Positions 55,271-64,000 of a DNA stretch of 64,000 nucleotides are shown here, piece by piece. The stretch's first letter is position 1. Each line of letters opens with the position of its first letter. The stretch lies in assembly GCA_941918925.1 (NCBI GenBank), contig OW799236.1, forward strand, positions 64,318,685-64,382,684, read 5' to 3'. This DNA is from Phyto melanocephala (Eukaryota; Arthropoda; Insecta; Diptera; Rhinophoridae). The notes beneath the pieces were generated by a model. It worked only from the letters and a program-made list of their open reading frames with translations, was not told the DNA's origin and made no database searches. The position numbers and the translations under genes were made by a program.

Positions 55271-55626
55271 TAAATTAAACCTAAGCTAAATATATTCTTC
55301 TAGTCAATCGTTTTCATTTGATATCCATATTGAGAGGAATGAATTTCTAACTATGACATAGTTCGATCCATATATAAGCCATTTTTTTAGTGAAAACATC
55401 AAGGCTGATACTTCGCATTATTTGTGCGTATAACTTTGCGGATTTTAAACAGATTTTCCAAAACTTGCTACTAAAAATCCTTAATTTTTTCGAGATCTGA
55501 AAATAATAACATTTTGTAGTAAAGATGTGTAAAAAACAGAGAAATTCGTGTTTTTTGATAATATTATATGGCGTTTGTGCTAGATTATAATTTCCGAATA
55601 TTTCCAAAATATTGGTACGACACACA

Positions 55627-55660
55627 GAGTAGTATTTGGCCTGAAAAGCTGGCCAAAATT
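55627..55660 (+). repeat. Possible hAT end, also at 58012
   Basis: CAGAGTAGTATTTGGCCTGA here and CAGAGGAGTATTTGGCCTGA at 58012-58031 lie in the same orientation. The CAGAG start is hAT-like. No inverted partner was found. Confidence 0.35.
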
Positions 55661-55749
55661 ATTAAGCGTGTTTTTTGAATTAAAAGTTCTAGTTTTTTGA
55701 TAGTTTTAGATGCGCAACAAAAAAAAATTGGTCTACCCTAGAAATAAAA

Positions 55750-55930
55750 GTATGTAGACTATATTTTGATTTTGATGCCCTTAATTCAAATCTGTTTTCC
55801 GTTTTTCTCTAGTACGTAAGGATTTGATTTTAAAGGCGTGGCATATTTCGCTCCCTAAATCGTTTGGCTTCCTAATATATTTTGTCATAACTTGTAAACG
55901 GGTTCTCCGATTTTAATAGCAGGATCAGAA
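55750..55930 (+). repeat. Diverged dispersed repeat, shared with 15380-15600
   Basis: It shares GTATGTAGACT, GATTTTGATGCCC, GGCGTGGCA and TCCGATTTT blocks in the same order with 15380-15600. Confidence 0.5.
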
Positions 55931-56181
55931 GATGCACCGAAACATTTTGCTTAAACTAACCAAACACATTTCTTTTCTATCTGTTACTATTTCGGAATTA
56001 TTAAAAATTTAATGGCGAAAAAAAATTTTTCCTGCAAAATTCGTAAAATTTTTTGTTTTCAAAATGCAACAAAAAAATTAAAGAACCAGAAAGTTAAAAT
56101 TTTTAAGATTTTTTCAAAAGCCACATTCCTAAGGAATAAAAGACGGTAAAAATAGTAAAACTGAATTAATAAATGTTGATT

Positions 56182-56941
56182 TTAAAGGTTTAAACTGCTG
56201 CAAACCTCTTCAAGGTATATACATAAACGTGTTGCTGTGTGATCGAGAAGAACTTCGAGCTTCACTTCCGCTACTGTTTCAGTATCGGTTATGGCATCTT
56301 CATTGGGATAACATTTTTTTTTTGCATTTTTTAGTAATAAGTAACATGGATACACATTTTTATTGGCATTGTATAAAATTTCATATTGCTTTTTTCGTGA
56401 GCTCTGCATTTACAAAGAGTGCTAGAGCTCCTTTCGCTGAAAGTTTATTCACAGGTTATTGATCGCTTACAAATTCTTGTTTTTCTTGGGGATCTCGTTA
56501 TATCCATTATTAATGTAGCCGCATTATTATGTCCCGCTGCTCTTCGACTCATGGATGCAGCAAATGTGATCTCCTCTGTTGTTAATTGGTGACGAACTTC
56601 CGTTTTTCTCCGCTTTGTTCTTTCACTAGCTTCAATAAATTCTTTTCGTGGTCGCCCTGAAGACGAACTGCCAAATCTGGTATTGTTACAGTTCCTTCCA
56701 GCCATTTAGCGTTTGTGCTTAAAAAGCGGTCCTCTTTTCGTTATGGCAAAATCCAATATCTTTTGAAATAATTTTTGAAATTTTTTAAACACTGCTTCAG
56801 TGCTAATATGTCCCCATCCCCTTGACATTTTGAAATTTCGCTAAATTTTCTGACCAAAAAATCCAATTTCTCGTCAATAGTTCCAGCATTAGATTTTATT
56901 ACTATTTGGAATAGCTGTAATCTTGTGAAAACTTGTTCCAT
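56182..56941 (-). pseudogene. Transposase-like N-terminal fragment, family unnamed
   Basis: Three minus-strand frames (56941-56741, 56705-56445, 56409-56182) follow one another. The middle one reads SSGRPRKEFIEASERTKRR, then TFAASMSRRAAGHNNAATLI. The last reads KKQYEILYNANKNVYP and KLEVLLDHTATRL. This succession resembles the N-terminal half of unnamed transposase-like proteins that I recall from invertebrate genomes. Stops and shifts separate the pieces, and the catalytic half is absent. Confidence 0.5.
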
Positions 56942-56981
56942 GTTGACTCTCGAAGTTACAAAACGGTTTTGATAAAGATTG

Positions 56982-57979
56982 CACAGAAAAAAAATAAATA
57001 TGGATTTTAATTACGAAATTAATATTATTAATTAAAAAATTGTTTAATTTTGCTCCAATCATCAAAATGATACTAGTATTAATTAAATGAAAATTAATAG
57101 TTTTAATTGAAAAAATATGGAGAAAAATATCAATTAAAACAGTATTAAAAAATTAATTAAAATTTTCGATAATTTTCAAAAATGATTTTAATTAATTTAA
57201 TCATGTCTTTATTTGAGATTTGGGTTTTATAATATTAAAGCATTTATTATATCAATAATATAATTTATTAAACCTGTATAAAAAAATACAAAAAAAAAAT
57301 CTTTTTTTTATATTTGTTTATTCTTAATATACTACATTTATATTACAAAGGAATCAATATTTTTTCATATTTCGTTACTTATATAATAAAATTAATGATA
57401 AGAAATAGTGTTCCAAACACATACACATACAACACCATATCAAAAGCCGGATTTCCAAAAATAATTTTTAGCATCAACGACCTAGATATAAAGGAACATT
57501 AACCGGTAAAAAGGCTTGGTCAGGCAGAGTGAAGAAATTCAACTAACTTACCTATTAACATGAGAATTCTGAGGAATATAAAGGCACACAATAAATATTT
57601 AATGAATTTTGGCATACCTACAATGAAACCGAAACCATTTATTATATTTAAAGCAGAACATATTGTTATATATGTACGTATGCATGTGAACTTACCAGAA
57701 CTTTTTCTTGCAGATTGGCGACAATATTTTATTATTTCGCTCCTTGAGTATCAATTGTATTAAATTTATTCTTAAAATTAAATTTTCAATTAAATGTCAT
57801 TTAAAATAATATATATTTTTTTTTAATTTTTTTTTAACTGACAGAAATCTCTTTGTTTTTTGAAAATATTTAATACCAATTAAAAAATTTAATTAAATTA
57901 ATGAAACATATAATTAGAATTCAAAAACAAATTAAAAACTCAATTAATTAAACAAATTTTAGCAATATTTTTTTCTGTG
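56982..57979. mobile_element. AT-rich MITE-like element with CACAGAAAAAAA ends
   Basis: About 1.0 kb bounded by CACAGAAAAAAAATAAAT (56982) and its complement ATTTTTTTCTGTG (ending 57979). Both ends are followed by AATTAATTAA-rich subterminal sequence. The open frames inside are short and not recognisable. No clear target duplication. Confidence 0.55.
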
Positions 57980-58605
57980 TATAAACGATGGTATGTACTA
58001 TTGGACGTCCCACAGAGGAGTATTTGGCCTGAAATGCCAAAAAGGCAAAACTGAATTTTAAGAAATCTTAAAAACTAAGTACGCATCTCGACAGACAACA
58101 ATATATTACATTATACTGTAAATTTTTAAGACTTTTAGTTGCGATTTGTAGCTCTGAGACCCTGCTAAAGTTAGGAAAGTGAAGAAAATTATATGAGATT
58201 TAAAAGTTTTTTTCGGTTTCTGGATGTTTATATAATTTTTTTTTACGGCTAAACGAATAAAGGTTTAACAATGATTTTTTTTTTCGCTGAAAGGTTCGAT
58301 CAAAAGTTATTTAAAAAATGAAAAAAAAATTTAATAAGTAGAATATTCATGTTGAAACAATTCGTTCAAAAGCAAAAAAAAAAAGAAAATTATACACTTT
58401 TTGCAAAAAAAGAAAAAGAAGAGGTTTTTGAAAGTGAGGTTAGCATCTCTACGAATAATGTTTGATACCACAATAAAATTTGGAATCTCTAATTTTAGAA
58501 ACAAAAAAAAGTTTGCGCAAGTTTGCGCCATTATTTTTGACGATTTTTTTAAATTTTCATATTTCTTCTATTTTTGCTCATCAGTCACTTTTTCTTATAC
58601 ATTTA
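57980..58605. other. No gene recognised
   Basis: AT-rich, with a possible hAT end at 58012-58045 and long A runs near 58320-58420. Nothing else. Confidence 0.4.
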
Positions 58606-58949
58606 CTAGAAAAGTCCGGCGCGCGTTGCTACGCCCCTTAATGAATAAAAATGCATTCTGAATTTAAATTGCTTATCAAGTGGGCGTGGTACTTCCCACT
58701 TTTCTTATCACGAAACTGTTTAGTCATGACAGCTCGATATATGTGCAAAGTTTCAGAAAAATCGGTCAAGTGCAAGTAGCTAAAACTGATAACTAATTGT
58801 TTATGGGCGTGGCCCCGCCCACTTTTTTTCACCCATAAACACTCCCTGGTATGTGTACAACAACTCACCAAAGTTTGAGCCCGATCGGTTTTACAGTTTC
58901 GGAGTCTAACACACACACACACACAGAGTTTCACTTTTATATATATAGA
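58606..58949 (-). mobile_element. Non-autonomous Helitron, 344 bp
   Basis: On the minus strand it starts TCTATATATATAAAAGTGAA at 58949 and ends CGCGCGCCGGACTTTTCTAG at 58606. It is a shorter version of 51309-51898. Confidence 0.75.
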
Positions 58950-59233
58950 TTAACTGCATTATTTTTTTCATTAATGCGTATGTCTCTTTAGTATTTGTGC
59001 TTAGTGCTATCGGAATAGGACTTTTTAAATTAGTGACATGTAGCAAAACTGCTTTTAAGCTACTTTTGGAAGAATCAATAAATAAGCGCCAATCTCCAGG
59101 ATTATATTTATTTTGCATTGTTAAAACCAAGCCGCGGATGTCAGTACAATACGCGATAGAATTATTCTCAATAGATTAAATAAAAAGTCGTAAATCGTCT
59201 ATGGCGGTTGATAGCCCCGTATATTTGTATATT
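58606..59233 (-). repeat. Inverted partial copy of 51028-51898
   Basis: Contains a Helitron (58606-58949) with the same 5' end and a similar 3' end as 51309-51898. Directly upstream on the minus strand is the same piece of transposase-like gene (GDWRLFIDSSKSSL at about 59095-59055). One end of the duplicated block coincides with the Helitron CTAG end; the other lies at 59233, inside the long-TIR transposon sequence. The Helitron here has one internal 120-bp unit where the other copy has three. Confidence 0.75.
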
Positions 59234-59281
59234 TGGCGTCAGTCGAAGTTCGCTATACGTGGCGAACTCTGCATTAGATTT

Positions 59282-59360
59282 ACAGTGGACGTCCAATAAT
59301 ACGAATTATATAATATCAGGCCTATTCGTAATATTGGAAAATTCGTATTATTGGACAACA
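59282..59360. repeat. Short hairpin resembling a pogo/Tc1-type end
   Basis: TACAGTGGACGTCCAATAAT begins at 59281. GTCCAATAATACGAAT (59291) recurs in reverse complement at 59341-59356. It could be the end of a TA-inserting transposon or a tiny fold-back. Confidence 0.45.
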
Positions 59361-59574
59361 GTTTTTCTTCCTTTTATGTTAAATAAAACACATGCAGATA
59401 GTTTAACTTAAATTAGTTTTTTATTTAAAACAAAAAACAAGAAAAAACTCAAAAGATAAACAAATTCAAGTCAAGACAATAGGATTTAAATCATACATTT
59501 GTACATATGTATGTAAATATGTAGTAACATAAAGTATATAATTAGTTTGTTAAAAAAAATCAGTGATTAAACAT

Positions 59575-59856
59575 TGTATGCATGTATGTATGTATGTATG
59601 TATGTATGTATGTATGTATGTATGTATGTATGTATGTATGTATGTATGTATGTATGTATGTATGTATGTATGTATGTATGTATGTATGTATGTATGTATG
59701 TATGTATGTATGTATGTATGTATGTATGTATGTATGTATGTATGTATGTATGTATGTATGTATGTATGTATGTATGTATGTATGTATGTATGTATGTATG
59801 TATGTATGTATGTATGTATGTATGTATGTATGTATGTATGTATGTATGTATGTATG
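59575..59856. repeat. (TGTA)n microsatellite, about 70 units
   Basis: An almost perfect tetranucleotide repeat; on the minus strand it reads (ACAT)n. One CATG variant lies near 59579. It directly abuts the poly(A) end of the R1-clade element. Confidence 0.97.
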
Positions 59857-60047
59857 TTTTTTTTTTTTTTTTTTTTTTTTTTTGCTTTCGAGCCGGTGGT
59901 GTGGAATCTTCATAGATACTAGTGGCCCGTGCCACAAGCATGTACGATTCGCCGTAGCGCCTACGTACTAAACCACACCCCCTCGATCATCGACGGACAT
60001 CCCCACGGGACTGCCGCTAGGTATTACTTCGCGGGGGCCGTTGGCAT

Positions 60048-63026
60048 TTACGCCTCCTCCTCGTCGGACCGTCTAGCCCTTTCCAGCCTTCTTAGATCCT
60101 TAATTATCCGGGAGCACACTCCACTAAAGACCTCCCAGTTTTCCACGTCCTGACACATATGCCGAAGAAACTCCGATGGATTCGTCATACCCGAAGTCCA
60201 CCCCATGTATCTAGGGCATCGGAATACGACATGTTCCGCATTTTCCGCCTCTTCTGGGCATTCTGGGCAGGTTTGGGAATTTTCATGGCCAACCCTGTGC
60301 AGATATTGCCTAAAAGCGCCATGGTTTGTCATATACTGTGTCAAGTAGAAGTTCACATCCCCAGCCTTCCTATCCATCCATACCGCAATATTAGGGATGA
60401 GTTTATATGTCCATCGCCCTTTAGTCGATGTATCCCACCTTCTCTGCCATTCTCTGATTGAAAACGATCTTTCCTCTCTCTTAACTGCAGCTAAATTTAT
60501 TACTGCCTGGCCTGTCGTTCGCCTATTGTAGATTCTCTGGATCTCCGCCGCCAGTATGTCTATTGGAATCATTGCCGCTATGACACAAGCCGCGTCGTCC
60601 GATACCGTCTTAAAGGCACTTATTGTCCTGAGCGCGCATAGTCTATGAACCGAGGACATTTTTCTTCTATACTCCTTTATCTTTAGAGCCTGTGCCCAAA
60701 CAGGGGCTGCGTAAAGCAATGTGGAATTGGTAACCGTAGCCAAAAGCCTCCTTCTTGGACCCTTTGGTCCTGCAATATTAGGTAGTATTCTAGCAATACT
60801 CCTTTGAATCATTGCGGCCTTCGCGCACGCGTATTCAATATGAGGCCCAAATTTAAGTCTGTTATCCATCATGACCCCAAGATATTTGATTGCCGGTTTA
60901 GAACATATCTCCTGGTTTCCCACCTTCACCTTCATAAATTCCACTTTTTTCCTACTTGTAATAAGTACTACTTCAGTCTTCTGTTCTGCCAGGTTGAGAT
61001 TCGCCGAATCTAGCCATCTCTGGATCCTCACAATTGCATCGTTTATAGCCGATTCTAATTCCACAATATGTTTCGCTACACTGACAATCACTATGTCATC
61101 CGCGAACCCGATTATCCTTGTCGAGCTCGGTAGTTGTGTTCTAAGAACTCCGTCATACATGATATTCCATAGTAGTGGACCAAGAACCGATCCCTGTGGA
61201 ACACCTGAACTAACATCATACATCCGTGGCCCATCGTCCGTTGCGTAGATCAGTTTCCTATTCGAAAAGTAACTATTCACTATTCTAATCAGGTACTTCG
61301 GTGTGTTCAGTCTCTCTAGAGCTGCCATTATGAAATCCCAACTGGCAGAGTTAAACGCGTTTCTAATGTCAAGCGTGACAACACCACAGTATTCTTTTGT
61401 CCCCCATCTCCAACGTTCTCCTGCTATTGCGCCCGCAGCTGTATCTACTACCCTTTTTATGGCGTCAATCGTGGAGCGTGATTTTCTGAATCCGAATTGT
61501 GTCTCGGAGAGTCCATTCTCTCTCTCGACGATGTCCATGAGTCTGTTGTAGATCACCTTTTCCAGTGCTTTGCCCAGTGTATCAAGAAGGCAGATAGGGC
61601 GATAAGATGAAGGGTCGCCAGCTGGTTTGTTCCCTTTCGGAAGCAAAACTAGTCTCTGTCTCTTCCATTGGTCCGGGAAAATACCCTCACTAAGGCAACC
61701 TTGCATAATTCTCCTGAACAAGCACGGTCGTCGCTGTATTGCGGCTTTAATGGCTTTGTTGGGAACTCCGTCCGGGCCAGGTGCCCGGTTATCCCCAATT
61801 TCCCTACCTATCTTGAGAATCTCTTCCTCCGTGACAGGGGGAATATTGCAGTCCGTGAATCTGCTGTCGACGTATACCCAATTGTTCTCCCGCTGTGGAA
61901 ACAGGTGCGATACAATGCCCAGTAGGAGTGTTGGGCATGTTATCTGGGGAGCCGCTTGGCATTTAAGCTTCTTCATTACCACCTTATATGCCGTACCCCA
62001 AGGGTTTGCATCTGCCTCCTCGCAGAGGAGCTTGAAGCTTTCTCCTTTGCTCTTCTTAATTGCAGTTTTGAGTTTCTTCCTAAGTTCCCTGAATTCCTCA
62101 ATCCTCTGAGTGTGGTAGCTTTTCCCTCTGGATCGCTGTGCCTTGCGCCTCGATCTAAGGCATTCCAATCTGAGGCTTCGTATCTCCTCATTCCACCAAT
62201 AGCATGGATAACCAAGTCTGTTCGGCTTACGTTGTGGCATTGACGCATCGCAAGCTCTTTCTATTAACCGGCATAGTTGCACTGACGCTATCTGCACTGG
62301 ACCTTCCTCGATCTCCTCGTCCATTATTGAATCATTGAATGTTTCCACGTCGAAACGTGAATCCTTCCACTTTGGACCCGTTGTAGGCTTAGTATGTCGC
62401 CCACGGCCACTGCATCCTGAGATTACGAACATTACCGCCTGGTGATCACTGTAAGTGAAATCTTCGCTAACCCACCACTTCGTCCTTGGAGTTAGCGAGC
62501 TGCTGACAAACGTAATGTCGATGATAGAGCTCCGACCGGCTTTCCTGAAGGTCTGGCTCCTTCCATTGTTAGCCACGTCTACATCCAGGGGTGCAAATGC
62601 CTCCAGGAGGCTCCGTCCTCTTCTGTTTGTCGATTGGCTGCCCCATTCCGTCGCCCATGCATTGAAGTCACCAGCTATTACAAGTGGGGACTTCCCAACT
62701 GCATCATTCACAAGTTCCTGCAACATAGATTCATATTCTTCATGGGACCAACTCGGTGGAGCATAACAGCTGTAGAAGAATATGCCCTTTATCCTTGCTC
62801 GAGTAAAGCCTTTTCTTTTATCTCCAATGTTCTGAAAAGCATGTTTGCCACATGCCCATATTGCAGCTTTCGAACTTTGGTCGCTTGTCCAAACATTGCT
62901 ACTTCCTACTCCATATGGCTCGCTTATTATCGCAACATCTATTTGCTTTTCTCTTACTGATTGTGACAGTAGGTCGTTTGCCAATTCGCAATGGTTGAGG
63001 TTTATCTGCATGATCCTTAGCTCCAT
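60048..63026 (-). CDS. R1-clade ORF2: endonuclease, reverse transcriptase, zinc knuckle
   Basis: A single 992-residue frame. The AP endonuclease occupies about 1-220 (INLNHCELA at the start, IISEPYG, AGDFNAWATEWG near 120, TYSDHQAVMF near 194). The RT follows, with RAPGPDGVPNKAIK (about 418), LDIRNAFNSASW (about 550), GVPQGSVLGPLLW (about 607) and FADDIVIV (about 643), where Phe replaces the Tyr of YADD as in R1 relatives. The thumb has LITSRK and YLGVMMD. A CCHC knuckle CPECPEEAENAEHVVFRC (about 925) ends it. There is no RNase H. The ATG at 63026 lies two bases after the ORF1 stop, suggesting reinitiation. There is no stop or frameshift, so this copy may be active. Confidence 0.9.
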   Translation of the reverse strand: MELRIMQINLNHCELANDLLSQSVREKQIDVAIISEPYGVGSSNVWTSDQSSKAAIWACGKHAFQNIGDKRKGFTRARIKGIFFYSCYAPPSWSHEEYESMLQELVNDAVGKSPLVIAGDFNAWATEWGSQSTNRRGRSLLEAFAPLDVDVANNGRSQTFRKAGRSSIIDITFVSSSLTPRTKWWVSEDFTYSDHQAVMFVISGCSGRGRHTKPTTGPKWKDSRFDVETFNDSIMDEEIEEGPVQIASVQLCRLIERACDASMPQRKPNRLGYPCYWWNEEIRSLRLECLRSRRKAQRSRGKSYHTQRIEEFRELRKKLKTAIKKSKGESFKLLCEEADANPWGTAYKVVMKKLKCQAAPQITCPTLLLGIVSHLFPQRENNWVYVDSRFTDCNIPPVTEEEILKIGREIGDNRAPGPDGVPNKAIKAAIQRRPCLFRRIMQGCLSEGIFPDQWKRQRLVLLPKGNKPAGDPSSYRPICLLDTLGKALEKVIYNRLMDIVERENGLSETQFGFRKSRSTIDAIKRVVDTAAGAIAGERWRWGTKEYCGVVTLDIRNAFNSASWDFIMAALERLNTPKYLIRIVNSYFSNRKLIYATDDGPRMYDVSSGVPQGSVLGPLLWNIMYDGVLRTQLPSSTRIIGFADDIVIVSVAKHIVELESAINDAIVRIQRWLDSANLNLAEQKTEVVLITSRKKVEFMKVKVGNQEICSKPAIKYLGVMMDNRLKFGPHIEYACAKAAMIQRSIARILPNIAGPKGPRRRLLATVTNSTLLYAAPVWAQALKIKEYRRKMSSVHRLCALRTISAFKTVSDDAACVIAAMIPIDILAAEIQRIYNRRTTGQAVINLAAVKREERSFSIREWQRRWDTSTKGRWTYKLIPNIAVWMDRKAGDVNFYLTQYMTNHGAFRQYLHRVGHENSQTCPECPEEAENAEHVVFRCPRYMGWTSGMTNPSEFLRHMCQDVENWEVFSGVCSRIIKDLRRLERARRSDEEEA

Positions 63027-63028
63027 AT

Positions 63029-64000
63029 TTATTTCCTAGTTTCGAGAGCTCTCCTGAATACCGGACATCTACTGCTTCCAGCAATGTGGGCTGAGTCGCC
63101 TGTATTATTGTTCTTGCAGAACATGCATACGGGATTTTCCTCACATGTCTTAGCCATGTGCCCTTCCTTACCGCATCTCCTGCACATCTTCGATCTATCC
63201 ATAGCATTTTCGCACTTGACCGCCAAATGCCCAAATTCGAGGCATCTAAAACATTTTAGGAGGCTCTTTTCCTCCCTTATACGCCATATTGCCCAATTTG
63301 TAGCGACTTTCCCCATTTTCAGAAGCATTTCGGCTCTGTCTACTGGCAAACTAATTTTGGCGATCTGTGTTCCACCGTATGCACTTCTAAGTCTAAGCAT
63401 CTCTACCGGGTCAGAGTCTCTTAGCTTTAGTTGCGCCCTAATTGTCCTAACTACCTCCTCCTTCGTCGTTACTTCATCGATATCTCTGATCTCTATAACT
63501 TTTCTCGGTTTCAGACTCCTTACAGACGCCTGGCCATTTAAACTATGACCGATCGCCTCCTTATACTCGTCTGTCCGCTCGCCCGTATTTCGCAGTTGGA
63601 GTAATAGGTTACCATTGTTGGTTCTCCTAATCCTGGATACTGCCTGACCTAGTTCGTTGAGACTCGGATCGGCCTTCACTTTACGCAGGATGTCGGCGTA
63701 AGAACTATTCCCTACAGCCTCTATTACAATCGCGTCGGGTTTCGTCCTTACCCTATTGCGATTCCCGTTTGACTTCTTTGTCTTCGTCTTAGACTTTACC
63801 ACTTTCCAACCATCATTCTCCTGTATATTGGCGGTTTCCTCCGGTTTTGCTTCCTCGCATTTCTTGCCTTCGTAGACTTTCTTTGCCATAGGTTCCTTTG
63901 GTGCTCCCTCCGGTTTCCCCTCTGGTTTCCTCTTGGGCTCTTTTCTCCTTAACCATGGCGAGGTTTGAGAGGATTTTGAGCTTCTGATGACCTCTTTCGC
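63029..64000 (-). CDS. R1-clade ORF1 (Gag-like), partial at window edge
   Basis: The frame is open from the window edge (64000) to the stop at 63029, so the true start is outside; an internal ATG lies at 63889. The visible part has a basic Lys/Pro-rich N-terminal stretch, a middle domain (YADILRKVKADPSLNELG; RDIDEVTTKEEVVRTIR) and three zinc knuckles near the C-terminus: CFRCLEFGHLAVKC, CRRCGKEGHMAKTC and CMFCKNNNTGDSAHIAGSSR, which leads to the final Cys. This order is standard for R1 ORF1, which packages the RNA and guides it to the target. No lesion seen. Confidence 0.85.
   Translation of the reverse strand, partial: AKEVIRSSKSSQTSPWLRRKEPKRKPEGKPEGAPKEPMAKKVYEGKKCEEAKPEETANIQENDGWKVVKSKTKTKKSNGNRNRVRTKPDAIVIEAVGNSSYADILRKVKADPSLNELGQAVSRIRRTNNGNLLLQLRNTGERTDEYKEAIGHSLNGQASVRSLKPRKVIEIRDIDEVTTKEEVVRTIRAQLKLRDSDPVEMLRLRSAYGGTQIAKISLPVDRAEMLLKMGKVATNWAIWRIREEKSLLKCFRCLEFGHLAVKCENAMDRSKMCRRCGKEGHMAKTCEENPVCMFCKNNNTGDSAHIAGSSRCPVFRRALETRK

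Larger units (their letters stand above)
59857..64000 (-). mobile_element. R1-clade (Waldo-like) non-LTR retrotransposon, intact
   Basis: The minus strand holds ORF1 (open to the window edge), ORF2 (992 residues, intact), a 3' UTR of about 160 bp and a 27-nt poly(A) (59883-59857). The next base begins the (ACAT)n microsatellite. GC content is visibly higher than the surroundings. Waldo elements of the R1 clade are known to target (ACAY)n repeats, which fits this junction. The 5' end lies beyond the window. Confidence 0.85.

Noticed and set aside
57314..57763. Two frames of 62 and 67 residues
   Set aside because: They are inside an AT-rich MITE-like element and resemble nothing I recognise.
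58331..58661. Open frames near the poly-A/T runs
   Set aside because: They are low-complexity Lys- or Phe-rich translations with no support.
59563..59971. Several 110-130-residue open frames of repeated MYVC or THIH in both directions
   Set aside because: They are produced by the tetranucleotide microsatellite, which is open in all frames because its length does not meet a stop.

Overview
The window looks like gene-poor, AT-rich nuclear DNA of a higher fly (Brachycera, probably a calyptrate such as a blow fly, house fly or stable fly). The evidence is three fly-like intron-bearing or compact genes (La, NUFIP, MED11), DINE-1/INE-type elements that end in the motif TTCGGCACGGCCGAATATAGC-like seen in muscoid flies, and a dense mixture of gypsy, BEL/Pao, CR1, Jockey, I, R1, Helitron, PIF/Harbinger and hAT sequences. 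The species call is an inference. I could not run any search.

Layout. 1-6474: one arm of a long inverted repeat, broken by a Tourist-like (PIF/Harbinger) element, which holds a DINE-1-like element, which holds an intact Ty3/gypsy retrotransposon: four levels of nesting, each with readable edges. 6699-11510: a decayed BEL/Pao element on the minus strand split by a plus-strand non-LTR fragment. 11727-13028: partial Helitron. 13732-15111: host gene La (minus, three coding exons). 16199-21897: MITEs, a 3'-truncated CR1-like element, an RNase H remnant and an internally deleted PIF/Harbinger that carries a DINE and a MITE. 21970-22486: the other arm of the long inverted repeat, followed at once by the host gene NUFIP (22727-24262, plus). 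24396-27545: hAT fragment and a nearly complete PIF/Harbinger element. 28355-28958: host gene MED11 (minus, two exons). 29248-33195: decayed Jockey-like element. 33479-34305: two fold-back hairpins and an AAT microsatellite. 35941-40160: nearly full-length CR1-like element (minus). 40335-43008: about 14.7 copies of a 181-bp satellite, running straight into a broken gypsy gag/protease fragment (43010-44148). 44485-44987: Tourist-like MITE. 45095-49782: Helitron (minus) with an I-like element inside it. 49911-53373: a DNA transposon with about 450-bp terminal inverted repeats that codes for an unnamed transposase-like protein and holds a small Helitron; part of this unit is repeated in inverted orientation at 58606-59233. 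54000-59575: decayed repeats. 59857-64000: an intact, GC-richer R1-clade retrotransposon (minus) whose poly(A) end abuts a (ACAT)n microsatellite.

How it works together. The host genes are three small housekeeping factors: La binds RNA polymerase III transcripts, NUFIP helps assemble box C/D snoRNPs, and MED11 is a Mediator head subunit. They share no operon-like logic. Everything else is mobile DNA at different ages. The youngest-looking elements are the gypsy at 678-5948 (single open frame, near-identical LTRs) and the R1-clade element at 59857-64000 (both frames open). Most of the rest is broken by frameshifts, stops and nested insertions.
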